Origin: NC2004 sp050874905
GTDB taxonomy: Bacteria; Bacillota; Clostridia; Lachnospirales; Lachnospiraceae
Reading direction: 5' to 3'
NCBI GenBank assembly: GCA_050874905.1
Contig: JBNMLP010000011.1
Span: 36,501 to 100,500 of the forward strand
DNA: 64,000 nucleotides
How positions within the stretch are numbered: position 1 is the first letter of the stretch; every line of letters starts with the position of its first letter. This document shows, in pieces, positions 9,006-17,523 of this stretch. The notes below the pieces were generated by a model. It was not told the DNA's origin, ran no database searches, and saw only the letters and a list, made by a program, of their open reading frames with translations. The position numbers were made by a program, and so were the translations under genes.

Positions 9006-11077
9006 TACTCATCCATTTCTTTTAAGTTCAGCTCCTCTGTTCCCGGCAGGACAAAGTGCCCTTCCTTTAACAGCTCTATTTTGCTTCCATCCGGCCGCAC
9101 TGCTTCGATCACACCAATCTCCTCATAAGGGATCGTAATATCGGTATGAATATTAAAATATGCGTGATCCTCATCTTCAAACCGAAGCAGGGAACATTCA
9201 TTTTCCTTTGCAACGATCTCTTTTCCATCCGGATTGAATAAACGTACTTCCTCGCTGTGACTGTAGCAGGTATCTCCCACCGCAAAATGAGGTCCCATCT
9301 TTTCTACGATCAGGATTGGCAATTTGTGAAGAATTCCATATTTGCGCGCCATCACATAGGCAGTCGTATTCGTGCCGATCGCAAATTCACCGATCGGTAA
9401 TGTCTCCCGGTGATTGAGCAGATTCTCCTTTACAAAAGCCTGATTCTCCTCTTCTGTTTCAAAGTTGGAGCACTGGTATGACTGTACCATTCCATCCTGA
9501 AATGTAAGTGTCAGATCTTTATAATCCAGATCATTTAAATATACACTGGATACATGAAGCGTTCCATTTGTTCCAGTCAGTTTCGGAGAAGTAAACACTT
9601 CACCGACTGGGATATTTACATCTGCCAGGCAATTTTCAAAATTGGTCTCCTTTTCCGGATTTTTCTTTTCATGAAGCATCACATTGATATCGGTGCGATT
9701 GTCTCCGCATCCCTGAACGTGTACATATTCTGCCTGATCCAGCGCATCGATCAAGTATTGCTGGATTTTCTGATATTTCTTTTTATCCAGCGTATTGACC
9801 TTCACCGTTTCCGCAAAGATCTCCTCATATTTCTCTCCAATCTCTGCCACCGGATACGCAATGATCGTAAAACTGTACTGATCATGCGGCAGATATTGAT
9901 TCGTAATTTTGGCAGCCTCTGTCTGTAATTTCACCTGAAGCTGCTGCTGCTCTTTGGAAAGTGACAGTGCAGTATCCTTTTTTACCGGCGAAAAATCCTG
10001 TTCTCCAAAAATTTCTATACAGGCAGGTCCGGCATACCCTGCACAAAGGGGCTCGTACTCCTGATATGCATTTTTCAGTACCTCTAACCGACGTTTCATA
10101 AATGCCTTATCAAGATATATCGCATTGTCAAAACGGTGGTCATAATCGTACTGTTTATTAGGGCTGGTTCCGGTGTAGCCAATCTTCAAATGACGGTTTT
10201 TATCAAGGCTTTTGGTTGCCGCCGGATAGATCGTCGGGCGAAGTCCCAACGCTTCAAACTGTTTGACCGCCTCACAGACCATCGGTTCAAAACCGATATT
10301 ATACCGGATATTCACGGTTTTCTTCTTGGAAAGATCAATGCCTGCAATCTCAAAGCCCTCACGGTATCCATCCGTATAAGTAAATGCCATATCGCTTCTC
10401 TCCTGTTGTGACAGGGAATTTAAAAAGGCAAAGCTTTTCCGCTCATTTTCTCCTACATACTCTCCATAATAGTAAAGAATCCGTTCATCCTTCTGCTCTG
10501 CCTGCATCATAATCTTCGTTGCAAAATCCATGGAAGGATCCAGTTGATTTCTCAAACGTTTGCTTATGATATCCATCGAATAATCCCGCTCAAACGCATA
10601 TAACACGTCCTGCACTTCCCGGCAGAGCAGCTCTTTGTCTGTCTCAGCCGGATATTCTTCCATCAGCGTTTCAATCTCTACAAACAGCTCGCTAAATACC
10701 GTAAGATCCCACAGACAGAGCTGATACGCACTCGGGATCAGAGAACGAAGCTCTGCTGTTAAAAAGCAAAGCTTTTGTCCAAGTGATGTACCAAAGGCGG
10801 CGCAGCAGACATCCGGATTCGCAAAGCTCTTCTCGTAGTGCGCCCCTATAATATCTTCATAAAGACTTTCATTATACTGTTCTAAAAAAGAGAGAGGTAC
10901 TTCCTCCCGTCCCTTTCCCCGAAACGTTTCATAAACGGTAAAGATCTGTGCCAAAAATCCAGACATTGTCCCTACATAATCCGCATATAAACCACAAGAA
11001 GAAGCGTCTTTTTCCAGTGTCAAAATCCGCTCCTTCATCAACTCATACCGTTCGTTCCATTCATTTAATTCTTCCAA
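9005..11077 (-). CDS. M29-family metallo-aminopeptidase with long N-terminal extension
   Basis: The C-terminal part matches family M29 (AmpS/AmpT-type two-metal aminopeptidases, which remove N-terminal residues from peptides): GEVFTSP (Glu near 492), GEFAIGTN (Glu near 564), EKMGPHFAVGD (Glu 592, His 597), CYSHSEE (Tyr near 605) and NIHTD (His 644, Asp 646). All expected ligands are visible. At 690 residues it is much longer than the ~410-residue archetypes; the first ~280 residues are an extension I do not recognise. The start is a TTG at 11077, eight bases after AGGAGG, which overlaps the stop of the preceding gene. It closes the pyrE-led operon. Confidence 0.86.
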   Translation of the reverse strand: MEELNEWNERYELMKERILTLEKDASSCGLYADYVGTMSGFLAQIFTVYETFRGKGREEVPLSFLEQYNESLYEDIIGAHYEKSFANPDVCCAAFGTSLGQKLCFLTAELRSLIPSAYQLCLWDLTVFSELFVEIETLMEEYPAETDKELLCREVQDVLYAFERDYSMDIISKRLRNQLDPSMDFATKIMMQAEQKDERILYYYGEYVGENERKSFAFLNSLSQQERSDMAFTYTDGYREGFEIAGIDLSKKKTVNIRYNIGFEPMVCEAVKQFEALGLRPTIYPAATKSLDKNRHLKIGYTGTSPNKQYDYDHRFDNAIYLDKAFMKRRLEVLKNAYQEYEPLCAGYAGPACIEIFGEQDFSPVKKDTALSLSKEQQQLQVKLQTEAAKITNQYLPHDQYSFTIIAYPVAEIGEKYEEIFAETVKVNTLDKKKYQKIQQYLIDALDQAEYVHVQGCGDNRTDINVMLHEKKNPEKETNFENCLADVNIPVGEVFTSPKLTGTNGTLHVSSVYLNDLDYKDLTLTFQDGMVQSYQCSNFETEEENQAFVKENLLNHRETLPIGEFAIGTNTTAYVMARKYGILHKLPILIVEKMGPHFAVGDTCYSHSEEVRLFNPDGKEIVAKENECSLLRFEDEDHAYFNIHTDITIPYEEIGVIEAVRPDGSKIELLKEGHFVLPGTEELNLKEMDE

Positions 11078-11090
11078 ATATCTGTTCCTC

Positions 11091-11414
11091 CTAAAATAAC
11101 AAACCAACTACCAGCAACAAAAGAAGTAATACCAGCACGATGACGCTGCAAAAAAATCCAATTCTTGGAAGCAGCTTTAAGCTGTCCTCCTGCCGCATGC
11201 CTACCACGGAAAAGATCAGTCCCAGCAGAGCAAGAAATACATCAAACACACCTAAAAAACCAACCCATACACCTGCATTACCTTTTGAAAAAATGGAGTA
11301 GACAGCCATAAAAAGAAATAAAATTACGGCAGCCACACCAAAGCATACGCTGATTTTTCCATCGGATGTATGTGTCTTATCCGAAAAATTATAACTCTTT
11401 TTTCCGTTTCGCAT
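11091..11414 (-). CDS. Small three-helix membrane protein (possibly DUF6142-type)
   Basis: A 107-residue protein with a polar N-terminus of about 20 residues and three hydrophobic segments (near 22-42, 48-72 and 84-107); the last ends at the C-terminus. It resembles small Lachnospiraceae proteins that I recall as DUF6142, but that name is from memory. The start overlaps the VanZ-like gene by 26 bases and its TAG stop overlaps the ribosome site of the aminopeptidase, so expression of the three is tightly linked. No function can be assigned. Confidence 0.75.
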   Translation of the reverse strand: MRNGKKSYNFSDKTHTSDGKISVCFGVAAVILFLFMAVYSIFSKGNAGVWVGFLGVFDVFLALLGLIFSVVGMRQEDSLKLLPRIGFFCSVIVLVLLLLLLVVGLLF

Positions 11415-11874
11415 GTTTTCTCCTCCGGTTTACTACCCGAACCACGCGGTAAATGAAATAGCCAAGCATTCCACCTACCGTATTCAGTATTATATCATCC
11501 ACATCAAATACACCCACTCTGGTGATCAACTGTATGATCTCGATCCCCAGACTAAGTAAAAAGGTAAGTCCCGTCACTTCTAAAAAGCCGACCGGTTTTC
11601 CTTTCCATACAAACAACATGGCTCCGAAGGGGATAAAAAGTCCCACATTTCCTGCCATATTTAAAACAAACTGTTCTATCGTAAAATATTCCCAATTCAT
11701 AATATAACGTCTGATCTCCTGAAACGGAACCAGATTATATTTGATCGTATCATACTGCACCGTTCTTCCATAACGGTCGCAAAAGAACAGGAAATACACT
11801 ACGAGAACCAGATATATCAGAAATGCCCCCCGACATAACAGATATAACTCCCTGCGCCTTGCATCTTTCCCCAA
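11389..11874 (-). CDS. VanZ-like membrane protein
   Basis: VanZ-like proteins are small membrane proteins; VanZ itself gives low-level teicoplanin resistance, but most homologues have no tested role. Here about 161 residues carry four to five helices and the family's spaced motifs: MAGNVGLFIPFGAML, LSLGIEIIQL and RVGVFDVDDIILNTVGGMLG. A TTG at 11874 is taken as start because it lies eight bases after GGAGG; another TTG two codons upstream is too close. The C-terminus is very basic (RRRKHAKRKK). There is no vanHAX-like gene nearby, so a resistance role should not be assumed. Confidence 0.84.
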   Translation of the reverse strand: MGKDARRRELYLLCRGAFLIYLVLVVYFLFFCDRYGRTVQYDTIKYNLVPFQEIRRYIMNWEYFTIEQFVLNMAGNVGLFIPFGAMLFVWKGKPVGFLEVTGLTFLLSLGIEIIQLITRVGVFDVDDIILNTVGGMLGYFIYRVVRVVNRRRKHAKRKKEL

Positions 11875-11923
11875 AGCCAAGTCCTCCTTAAAAAGGTCAC
11901 CTAATCACATTATCCCTATTCTG

Positions 11924-12076
11924 TTAAAACGTAATATTGCTCTTGTCTCTTAATAATTTGGCACCTGTCACAATAGAACCTACTCCGACTGCCAGACCAA
12001 CCACCATGGTCACCACGCCAAATGCAATATTCCAGCCGCCAATGCGGCTCATTGTTTTATATGCTTTTTCGTTCAT
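11924..12076 (-). CDS. 50-residue membrane peptide
   Basis: A short protein starting MNEKAYKTMSRIGG with one long hydrophobic, glycine- and valine-rich segment, possibly folded as a hairpin, and a short charged tail. AAGGAGG lies seven bases before the ATG, a strong translation signal that argues for a real gene despite the size. It sits between pyrE (16 bases upstream) and the VanZ-like gene (about 50 bases downstream). It is not recognised. Confidence 0.62.
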   Translation of the reverse strand: MNEKAYKTMSRIGGWNIAFGVVTMVVGLAVGVGSIVTGAKLLRDKSNITF

Positions 12077-12092
12077 GAAAATACCTCCTTTG

Positions 12093-12773
12093 CTATTTTG
12101 CACCGTACTGCTCGTAATATGCATCAATCGAAGCTTTGAGCGTATCATCGATCAATACTCTGCCCTGACATTCCTTGTTGTAAAGACGCTCTACCACATC
12201 ATCCATCGTGACAATGGCATGTGCATCAAAGCCATATTTCTCTTTGATCTCATCCAATGCACATTTATCGGAATCCAGACCTTTTTCCATACGATTTAAC
12301 GATACCATCAGACCTACAATCGTAACATCGGCAGCACCTTTTACCTTAGGTACGGTCTCTTCCATGGATTTACCGGAGGTAGTCACATCCTCAATCATTA
12401 CAACACGGTCACCATCCTGTAATTTGCTTCCTAAAAAGCTTCCTTTGTCAGCCCCGTGATCCTTCTCTTCCTTTCGGTCAGAACAGTATCGAACCTCTTT
12501 TCCATAAAGTTCGCTATAAGCGATTGCAGTCACAACACTGATCGGAATTCCTTTATAAGCAGGTCCGAATAACACATCAAAGTCATCGCCATAGTTGTCA
12601 TGGATCGCTTTTGCATAATATTCTCCTAACCGCTTTAACTGGGAGCCCGTCACATAAGCACCGGCATTCATAAAAAATGGAGACTTTCTGCCACTCTTTA
12701 ACGTGAACTCTCCAAATTTCAATACATTGCTCTCCACCATAAACTCAATAAACTCGCTCTTATACGCTTCCAT
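12093..12773 (-). CDS. pyrE: Orotate phosphoribosyltransferase
   Basis: PyrE transfers phosphoribose from PRPP to orotate, the fifth step of pyrimidine synthesis. The 226-residue protein has the PRPP-binding motif VVMIEDVTTSGKS, the substrate region SPFFMNAGAYVTGSQL and GPAYKGIPIS. An AGGAGG precedes the ATG. It is separated from other pyr genes and instead heads a run with small membrane proteins and an aminopeptidase. A promoter with near-consensus elements is at 12875-12903. No PyrR-type leader was recognised in the ~95-base 5' region. Confidence 0.97.
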   Translation of the reverse strand: MEAYKSEFIEFMVESNVLKFGEFTLKSGRKSPFFMNAGAYVTGSQLKRLGEYYAKAIHDNYGDDFDVLFGPAYKGIPISVVTAIAYSELYGKEVRYCSDRKEEKDHGADKGSFLGSKLQDGDRVVMIEDVTTSGKSMEETVPKVKGAADVTIVGLMVSLNRMEKGLDSDKCALDEIKEKYGFDAHAIVTMDDVVERLYNKECQGRVLIDDTLKASIDAYYEQYGAK

Positions 12774-12874
12774 TGTATGTTATCCTCCTTATTTTAAAAC
12801 GTTTATAAACATTTGTATGATTCCAATAGGTACCACTGTGCCAAATGAAAAGTTAAGCATAAAAATACTAGTTT

Positions 12875-12903
12875 AGTATAGCATTTTATGCTTGTATTTT
12901 CAA
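12875..12903 (-). promoter_or_regulatory. Strong promoter for the pyrE operon
   Basis: TTGAAA (12898-12903) and TATACT (12875-12880) on the minus strand are 17 bases apart, about 100 bases before pyrE. The leader holds a GTTTATAAAC palindrome close to the ribosome site whose meaning is unknown. Confidence 0.7.
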
Positions 12904-12937
12904 CCGGCAAATCCCTGAACAACTGGAATACATTCCT

Positions 12938-13798
12938 TTATTCCGTAAAAGTAAACGCCCACAAATCCTGTATCTGCTCCATCAATGTGGAAAGCTCCCA
13001 GTGTTTTTTACTTCTCTTCTCGCTGTTTGGATCATGCACGATAATGCTGCCATCCTCATAACATCCTGTCAGCACAATAAAATGCCCCTCTGTCGTAAAG
13101 TCTCCCGGTCCGACTACCGCAATGACCGGATGTCCTTCCTCTAGTTCTGCGCGGATCTGTTCTTCAGAAAAAGGGACTTCATGAGAAGATAGTCCCAGCA
13201 ATGCTGCTCCATCTGTCATCAATGACCAGGAGGAGCCTGATCCATCCACATAAAAGCCATTGCTTTCCGCCATTTTTGCGACTGCATATGGATTTTCGGC
13301 AGTGCTTCCACTCAGTCCGCAATAAACCATGGACAGACAGGTAGGACCACATCCTGTGACTGCCAGATAATCACTGCCGTACTGTTCATACCCCCAGCGT
13401 TCGTCCCACTGTAAAAAGAGCGGAATCTTTCCCCGCTTTACCTCGCCGGAAATATTCTTATCGTGCTCCTTGTCCTTTTCTTTCTGAAAATCTTTTACAA
13501 ACTTTCTGGCTTCCGGATTATTCTTGTACAATTTCCGGATAGAATCCGGATATGACGCATCCAGCCAGTCCGGTGTACGATTTTCCAAAGAATCTACCAT
13601 CGTATGCAGTGTTTCTGAAATGGAATCTGACTGCCCGGACTCCAACTGACGCTCTGTAATCAGAGTTCTCACATGCATAAGTAAAACCAGTAATACGAAA
13701 AGTAAAAGCAGCCTTCGTAATATCACATGCTTCTTTTTCCGTTTTCTGCGCACTCTTACTCTTCTGCTCTGCGTTGTATGCTCTGCTTCTTTTACCAT
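12938..13798 (-). CDS. Membrane-anchored C39-like cysteine peptidase
   Basis: A 286-residue protein with a very basic N-terminus, one membrane segment (LLLLFVLLVLLM), a charged linker and a papain-like C39-type domain. The catalytic set is visible: Cys150 in TGCGPTC, His239 in EGHFIVLTG and Asp256 in IVHDPN. C39 domains of ABC exporters cut double-glycine leaders; stand-alone versions like this are often extracellular and untested. ATG at 13798 is used because GGAGG lies seven bases before it. It is the last gene of the envelope-stress locus, separated from the VanS-like kinase by a hairpin at 13817-13860. Confidence 0.85.
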   Translation of the reverse strand: MVKEAEHTTQSRRVRVRRKRKKKHVILRRLLLLFVLLVLLMHVRTLITERQLESGQSDSISETLHTMVDSLENRTPDWLDASYPDSIRKLYKNNPEARKFVKDFQKEKDKEHDKNISGEVKRGKIPLFLQWDERWGYEQYGSDYLAVTGCGPTCLSMVYCGLSGSTAENPYAVAKMAESNGFYVDGSGSSWSLMTDGAALLGLSSHEVPFSEEQIRAELEEGHPVIAVVGPGDFTTEGHFIVLTGCYEDGSIIVHDPNSEKRSKKHWELSTLMEQIQDLWAFTFTE

Positions 13799-13816
13799 AT
13801 CCATTCCTCCCAATGT

Positions 13817-13860
13817 AAAAAAACTGTATATAAAAATTGTATCCTACATACAGTTTTTTT
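13817..13860 (-). terminator. Terminator-like hairpin between the VanS-like kinase and the C39-like peptidase
   Basis: AAAAAAACTGTAT at 13817-13829 is complementary to 13848-13860, so the minus-strand stem ends in seven T. It looks like the intrinsic terminator of the kinase gene, yet it ends only some 20 bases before the start codon of the next gene, with that gene's ribosome site directly behind it. Confidence 0.65.
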
Positions 13861-13893
13861 GTATCAAGAAGTCCTGATGAATTTCTTATCATT

Positions 13894-14991
13894 TTATGAT
13901 TTTTTCTGCATAACCAGACGAAAGGTGATCGTTTCCTTTTCACTTTCGCAAGTCAGAGTTCCGTGGTGCAGCTCCACGATCTGTTTGGCGATCGCAAGTC
14001 CCAGTCCGGCTCCACCGGAAGAAGAGTTTCTCGAAGATTCCATCCGGAAAAACTGTTCAAAAATTCTCTCGAGCTTTTCCGGAGGAATCGTTTTTCCATG
14101 ATTTCTGATCACTAACACTGCCTGCTGTCCCTGCTCATATGTTTCTATCTCGATACAGGTATGCTCATAGCTATAGTTGACTGCATTTTTTAACAGGTTA
14201 TCAAATACACGCTCCATTTTGTAAATATCACATTCCACCAGCAATTCCGGTGAGGCATTCAGCTCCCAGGTAAGATCTTTTTCCTTAAACAACGGCAAAA
14301 ATTCATATACCATCTGTGTGATCATTTTAGAAAGATCTACCTCAGAAAGCTCCAGCGTCATTTTGGAAAGGTTAAAACGCGTGATCTCAAAAAATTCATT
14401 GATCAATTCCTCTAACCGCTGCGCTTTTTTCAATGCAATGGTTTCATATTTTTCCCTCAGCTTTGGAGAAATCTCCTGTTCTTCTTTCAAAAGTGTCAGA
14501 TAACCGATCACCGAAGTAAGCGGTGTTTTCAGATCATGCGCCATATAAACGATCAGATCATTTTTCCGCTGCTCCGCATCCTTTGCCGCCTCCTGGCTTA
14601 GACGAAGATCTGTACGGATCGCATTTAACTGCCGCTCCACCTCATAAAGCGGTTTGGGAAGGGAAAATAAAGTGTCACTTTCCATATCCGAATAGATCGT
14701 TTCCACACTTTTTAAAATATCACTCATATAAAGTGTGACGCGCCGGATATAATAAAAGGAAAATACCAGCACGGCAACCAGCATGATAAAGAGAAAACAG
14801 ACAGGCAGATTGTGGTGTACAAAGGTAATGAGGGGATAAAGCAATTCATCTCCATACCAGATCCGCCGTTCGCAGATCAAATATGCCACTACCAGCACAA
14901 AGACCAGCACACTGGCAAAGACCAGGCAGGACATCGCCATACGAAACAGCATTTTCCGGATCAGTTTCTGATGGATGTTTTCTTTATTCAT
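13894..14991 (-). CDS. VanS-like sensor histidine kinase
   Basis: A 365-residue membrane kinase of the VanS/PhoR type. Two membrane helices (about 20-40 and 63-83) enclose a short outside loop; a linker follows, then the dimerisation box YMAHDLKTPLTS with His152 and an ATP-binding domain with NLLKNAVNYS, ERIFEQFFR and GGAGLGLAIAKQIVELH. It overlaps the response regulator gene by eight bases, so the pair is co-translated. The small sensor loop fits kinases that sense membrane stress rather than binding a large ligand. No vanHAX genes are present, so vancomycin resistance is not implied. Confidence 0.92.
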   Translation of the reverse strand: MNKENIHQKLIRKMLFRMAMSCLVFASVLVFVLVVAYLICERRIWYGDELLYPLITFVHHNLPVCFLFIMLVAVLVFSFYYIRRVTLYMSDILKSVETIYSDMESDTLFSLPKPLYEVERQLNAIRTDLRLSQEAAKDAEQRKNDLIVYMAHDLKTPLTSVIGYLTLLKEEQEISPKLREKYETIALKKAQRLEELINEFFEITRFNLSKMTLELSEVDLSKMITQMVYEFLPLFKEKDLTWELNASPELLVECDIYKMERVFDNLLKNAVNYSYEHTCIEIETYEQGQQAVLVIRNHGKTIPPEKLERIFEQFFRMESSRNSSSGGAGLGLAIAKQIVELHHGTLTCESEKETITFRLVMQKKS

Positions 14992-15682
14992 CGATACGAT
15001 ACCCCACTCCCCAGACAGTCTTAATGTAATTTGGTTTTCTGGAATTTTCTCCTAATTTTTCCCGGATATGAGCAATGTGCGCCATCACTGTATTATTGCT
15101 GTCCATATACTTCTCATTCCAGACCGCTTCAAACAATGCCTCCGAAGATACCACTTTTCCCCGGTTTTGAAACAAATATAAAACAATCGAAAATTCCAGC
15201 GGAGTCAACGGCACTTCTTTTCCAAAAAGCGTACAGCTATGTGTCTTTTCATCAATTTCCAATCCATTGTATTCATACCGGCTCTCCTGCTCCATTTTAT
15301 TTTGAGCCTGATTATACTTTTTCGTTCTGCGAAGCTGCGCACGCACACGCGCGATCACTTCCAACGGATTAAATGGCTTTGTGATATAATCATCGGCACC
15401 AAGTGTCATTCCCTTGATCTTATCTGCATCTTCACATTTTGCCGTCAGCATAATGATCGGGAAAAATAAATGCGTCCGGATCTTCTGGCACAAAGTAAAT
15501 CCATCCATATCAGGAAGCATAATATCCAGCAATGCCAGATCGATCCTTGTATGCTCCAGACATGCAAGTGCATCTGTCGCATTATAAAATTTCTTTACAC
15601 GATAGCCGTCATTTTCCAAATATACTTCAATGAGATCCGCAATCTCTTTCTCATCATCTACCACTAAAATGGTTTCTTCCAC
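14984..15682 (-). CDS. VanR-like OmpR-family response regulator
   Basis: A 232-residue regulator with a receiver domain (acidic pair DDE at 9-11, phospho-acceptor Asp53 in LLDIMLP, Lys in ITKPFNP) and an OmpR/PhoB winged helix ending TVWGVGYRIDE. It is paired with the overlapping VanS-like kinase gene. A separate promoter with an extended -10 at 15769-15777 suggests the pair is transcribed independently of the upstream Bce-type genes. Targets are unknown; the C39-like gene directly downstream is a candidate. Confidence 0.93.
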   Translation of the reverse strand: MEETILVVDDEKEIADLIEVYLENDGYRVKKFYNATDALACLEHTRIDLALLDIMLPDMDGFTLCQKIRTHLFFPIIMLTAKCEDADKIKGMTLGADDYITKPFNPLEVIARVRAQLRRTKKYNQAQNKMEQESRYEYNGLEIDEKTHSCTLFGKEVPLTPLEFSIVLYLFQNRGKVVSSEALFEAVWNEKYMDSNNTVMAHIAHIREKLGENSRKPNYIKTVWGVGYRIDE

Positions 15683-15768
15683 GCAAGCTCCTCCTTTGGA
15701 CCGTCACTTTCGACTGTCATTTCCTCACTTCATCGAAAGAGCATTCCTTTTACTGCTCATTCACATTC

Positions 15769-15777
15769 ATTATAGCA
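15769..15777 (-). promoter_or_regulatory. Extended -10 promoter for the VanRS-like pair
   Basis: The minus strand reads TGCTATAAT, a consensus extended -10, about 85 bases before the regulator start. No good -35 is seen, which extended -10 promoters can do without. Confidence 0.5.
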
Positions 15778-15797
15778 TAGGCAGAAGCTTTCATTTC

Positions 15798-16829
15798 TTA
15801 TGAATTTATGATTTCTACCACAGGAAACTCTATTACAAAAGTAAAACCTGCTCCATAAACAGATGTTACGTTAAGCGTAACATGCAGCACCTCTGCCATT
15901 TTCTGCGCCAGATAAAGTCCCATTCCCGTTGCCTTTCTCCGGCTTTCATCCCCTTCCCCGGTAAATCCTTTGTCAAATAAAAATGGCAGTTCACTCTGTT
16001 TTACCCCGATTCCATTATCCTCTATAATGAGCCTTATCTTTTTCTCCCTCTCGACCGCAATACGGATCCAGTGTTCCTCCTTTGTTTCATCTACATATTT
16101 GCAGGAATTATAAAGTGCCTGCGATAACAGAAACAATAGTCCCCGCTCATCACTTAAAACCTCCTCCTCTTTCGTATCCAACCGGATCTTAATTCCCTTT
16201 TCTTTCAAAAACGGCTGTTTTTCCAGCAGTGCCTCCTGAATAAGGAGTGGAAGGGAGATCCGTTTGAATACCACATCCTTATGTGCCGACATCAATCTCG
16301 CATAATACAATAGCTGCATGATCTGTTCTTCCATCCGGCGATGAACATAAGAAAAACGCTCTGCCAAAAAAGGCGTCATTTCTTTTTGCCGGTTCTCCAA
16401 TAAAAGCTGCAGCAAGGAAAGGGGTACCTTCATTTCATGTACCCAGTTTTCCGTGTATTCCTCATAATCCTCGCGCCGTACCTGTTCCGTTTTGCGAAGT
16501 CCCTCCTGCTCCAGCAAAAGCTCCCGAAGGACAAGGAAACGCTCCATTTCATTCCGGGAAAGCTGTGGCAGTGCCTCATCATTTCCCTGCTTCCATTCCG
16601 CCAGAAAATGATCAAACGACCTCTGCCGTTCCGTTTCCCGTCTGACAAGCAACAAAAACAAAATGGCAAACACCAGTATATAACACAGGAATAAGCAGAT
16701 TCCAATAGAGAAAAAAGCCTTTGGATTCACCAGCCATAAAAAGAATGTTGTAATGCCCATCAAAAGGAACAGTATGGCAAATAAGTACCCGTATTCCCGC
16801 ATATCTATATTTTTTCTCTTATCCTTCAA
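15798..16829 (-). CDS. BceS-type sensor histidine kinase
   Basis: A 343-residue intramembrane-sensing kinase of the BceS family. Two close N-terminal helices (about 15-34 and 41-62) leave almost no outside loop, the hallmark of kinases that sense flux through a partner BceAB-type transporter. The dimerisation box is WVHEMKVPLS with His131; the ATPase part has DNGIGV and RRKATGMGLYLAQKMAEVL. It follows its response regulator by six bases. Its stop is 115 bases before the VanR-like gene. Confidence 0.92.
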   Translation of the reverse strand: MKDKRKNIDMREYGYLFAILFLLMGITTFFLWLVNPKAFFSIGICLFLCYILVFAILFLLLVRRETERQRSFDHFLAEWKQGNDEALPQLSRNEMERFLVLRELLLEQEGLRKTEQVRREDYEEYTENWVHEMKVPLSLLQLLLENRQKEMTPFLAERFSYVHRRMEEQIMQLLYYARLMSAHKDVVFKRISLPLLIQEALLEKQPFLKEKGIKIRLDTKEEEVLSDERGLLFLLSQALYNSCKYVDETKEEHWIRIAVEREKKIRLIIEDNGIGVKQSELPFLFDKGFTGEGDESRRKATGMGLYLAQKMAEVLHVTLNVTSVYGAGFTFVIEFPVVEIINS

Positions 16830-16835
16830 GCACCC

Positions 16836-17504
16836 TTACTCCCTTCTCAACCGATATCCAATGCCGCGCACCGTTTCCACACGATCTTTTAAGCCCAGCT
16901 CCTTCAATGTATGCCGTAATCTGGTCATTGTAACCTGCAATGCATTTTCATCAATGTATTCCTTGGTTCCCCAAAGAGCAAGAAACAAATCCTCCTTCGG
17001 CACCGTTTCTCCCATATGCTGCAAAAGAGTAACCATGATCTGTCCTTCCTTTTCCGGCAGCACCTTGGACTGATTATTCACACAGATCGTATAGGTCTGC
17101 TCATCCAGCATAAAACCATTTCCGGAAAGCATCTGCGGTCCGGCATAACGGTGCAGCAGATTTTTGATCCGTGCCAGCAGCCGTTCGGTATGACACGGCT
17201 TCGTCAGATAATCATCCGCCCCCAGTTCTAATGCATTTAATTCATCTTTTAAACGGTCGGCACTCGTAAGGATCAGGATTGGCAGATTCTTTTTCTGTTT
17301 CACCAGCCGGCAGATCTCAAAACCGTTCTGCCCCGGAAGTCCCAGATCCAATAAAAGAAGTTCCGCCTCCATGGAAAGGATCGTGCTTGCAGTATCGCGA
17401 AATGTTGTGATCAACAACACCTCGTACCCCGCACACGATAATATTTCTTTTAGTTCCTGACGCAAAAATGCATCGTCCTCCACCAATATGATCCTATTCT
17501 TCAT
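16836..17504 (-). CDS. BceR-type response regulator
   Basis: A 222-residue OmpR-family regulator: acidic EDD at 9-11, phospho-acceptor Asp53 in LLDLGLPG, Lys in DYLTKP, and a C-terminal winged helix ending VRGIGYRLRRE. It lies between the ABC permease gene (19 bases upstream) and the BceS-type kinase gene. In known Bce modules the regulator switches on the transporter operon when peptide antibiotics such as bacitracin are sensed; the same circuit is likely here, but the inducer is unknown. Confidence 0.93.
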   Translation of the reverse strand: MKNRIILVEDDAFLRQELKEILSCAGYEVLLITTFRDTASTILSMEAELLLLDLGLPGQNGFEICRLVKQKKNLPILILTSADRLKDELNALELGADDYLTKPCHTERLLARIKNLLHRYAGPQMLSGNGFMLDEQTYTICVNNQSKVLPEKEGQIMVTLLQHMGETVPKEDLFLALWGTKEYIDENALQVTMTRLRHTLKELGLKDRVETVRGIGYRLRRE

Positions 17505-17523
17505 ATGCCGCTCCTCATTTCTT

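Noticed and set aside
11389..15682. VanZ-like, VanR-like and VanS-like genes as a glycopeptide resistance cluster
   Set aside because: No vanH, vanA/B ligase or vanX homologue is present, the genes are in different operons, and these families are widespread without resistance.
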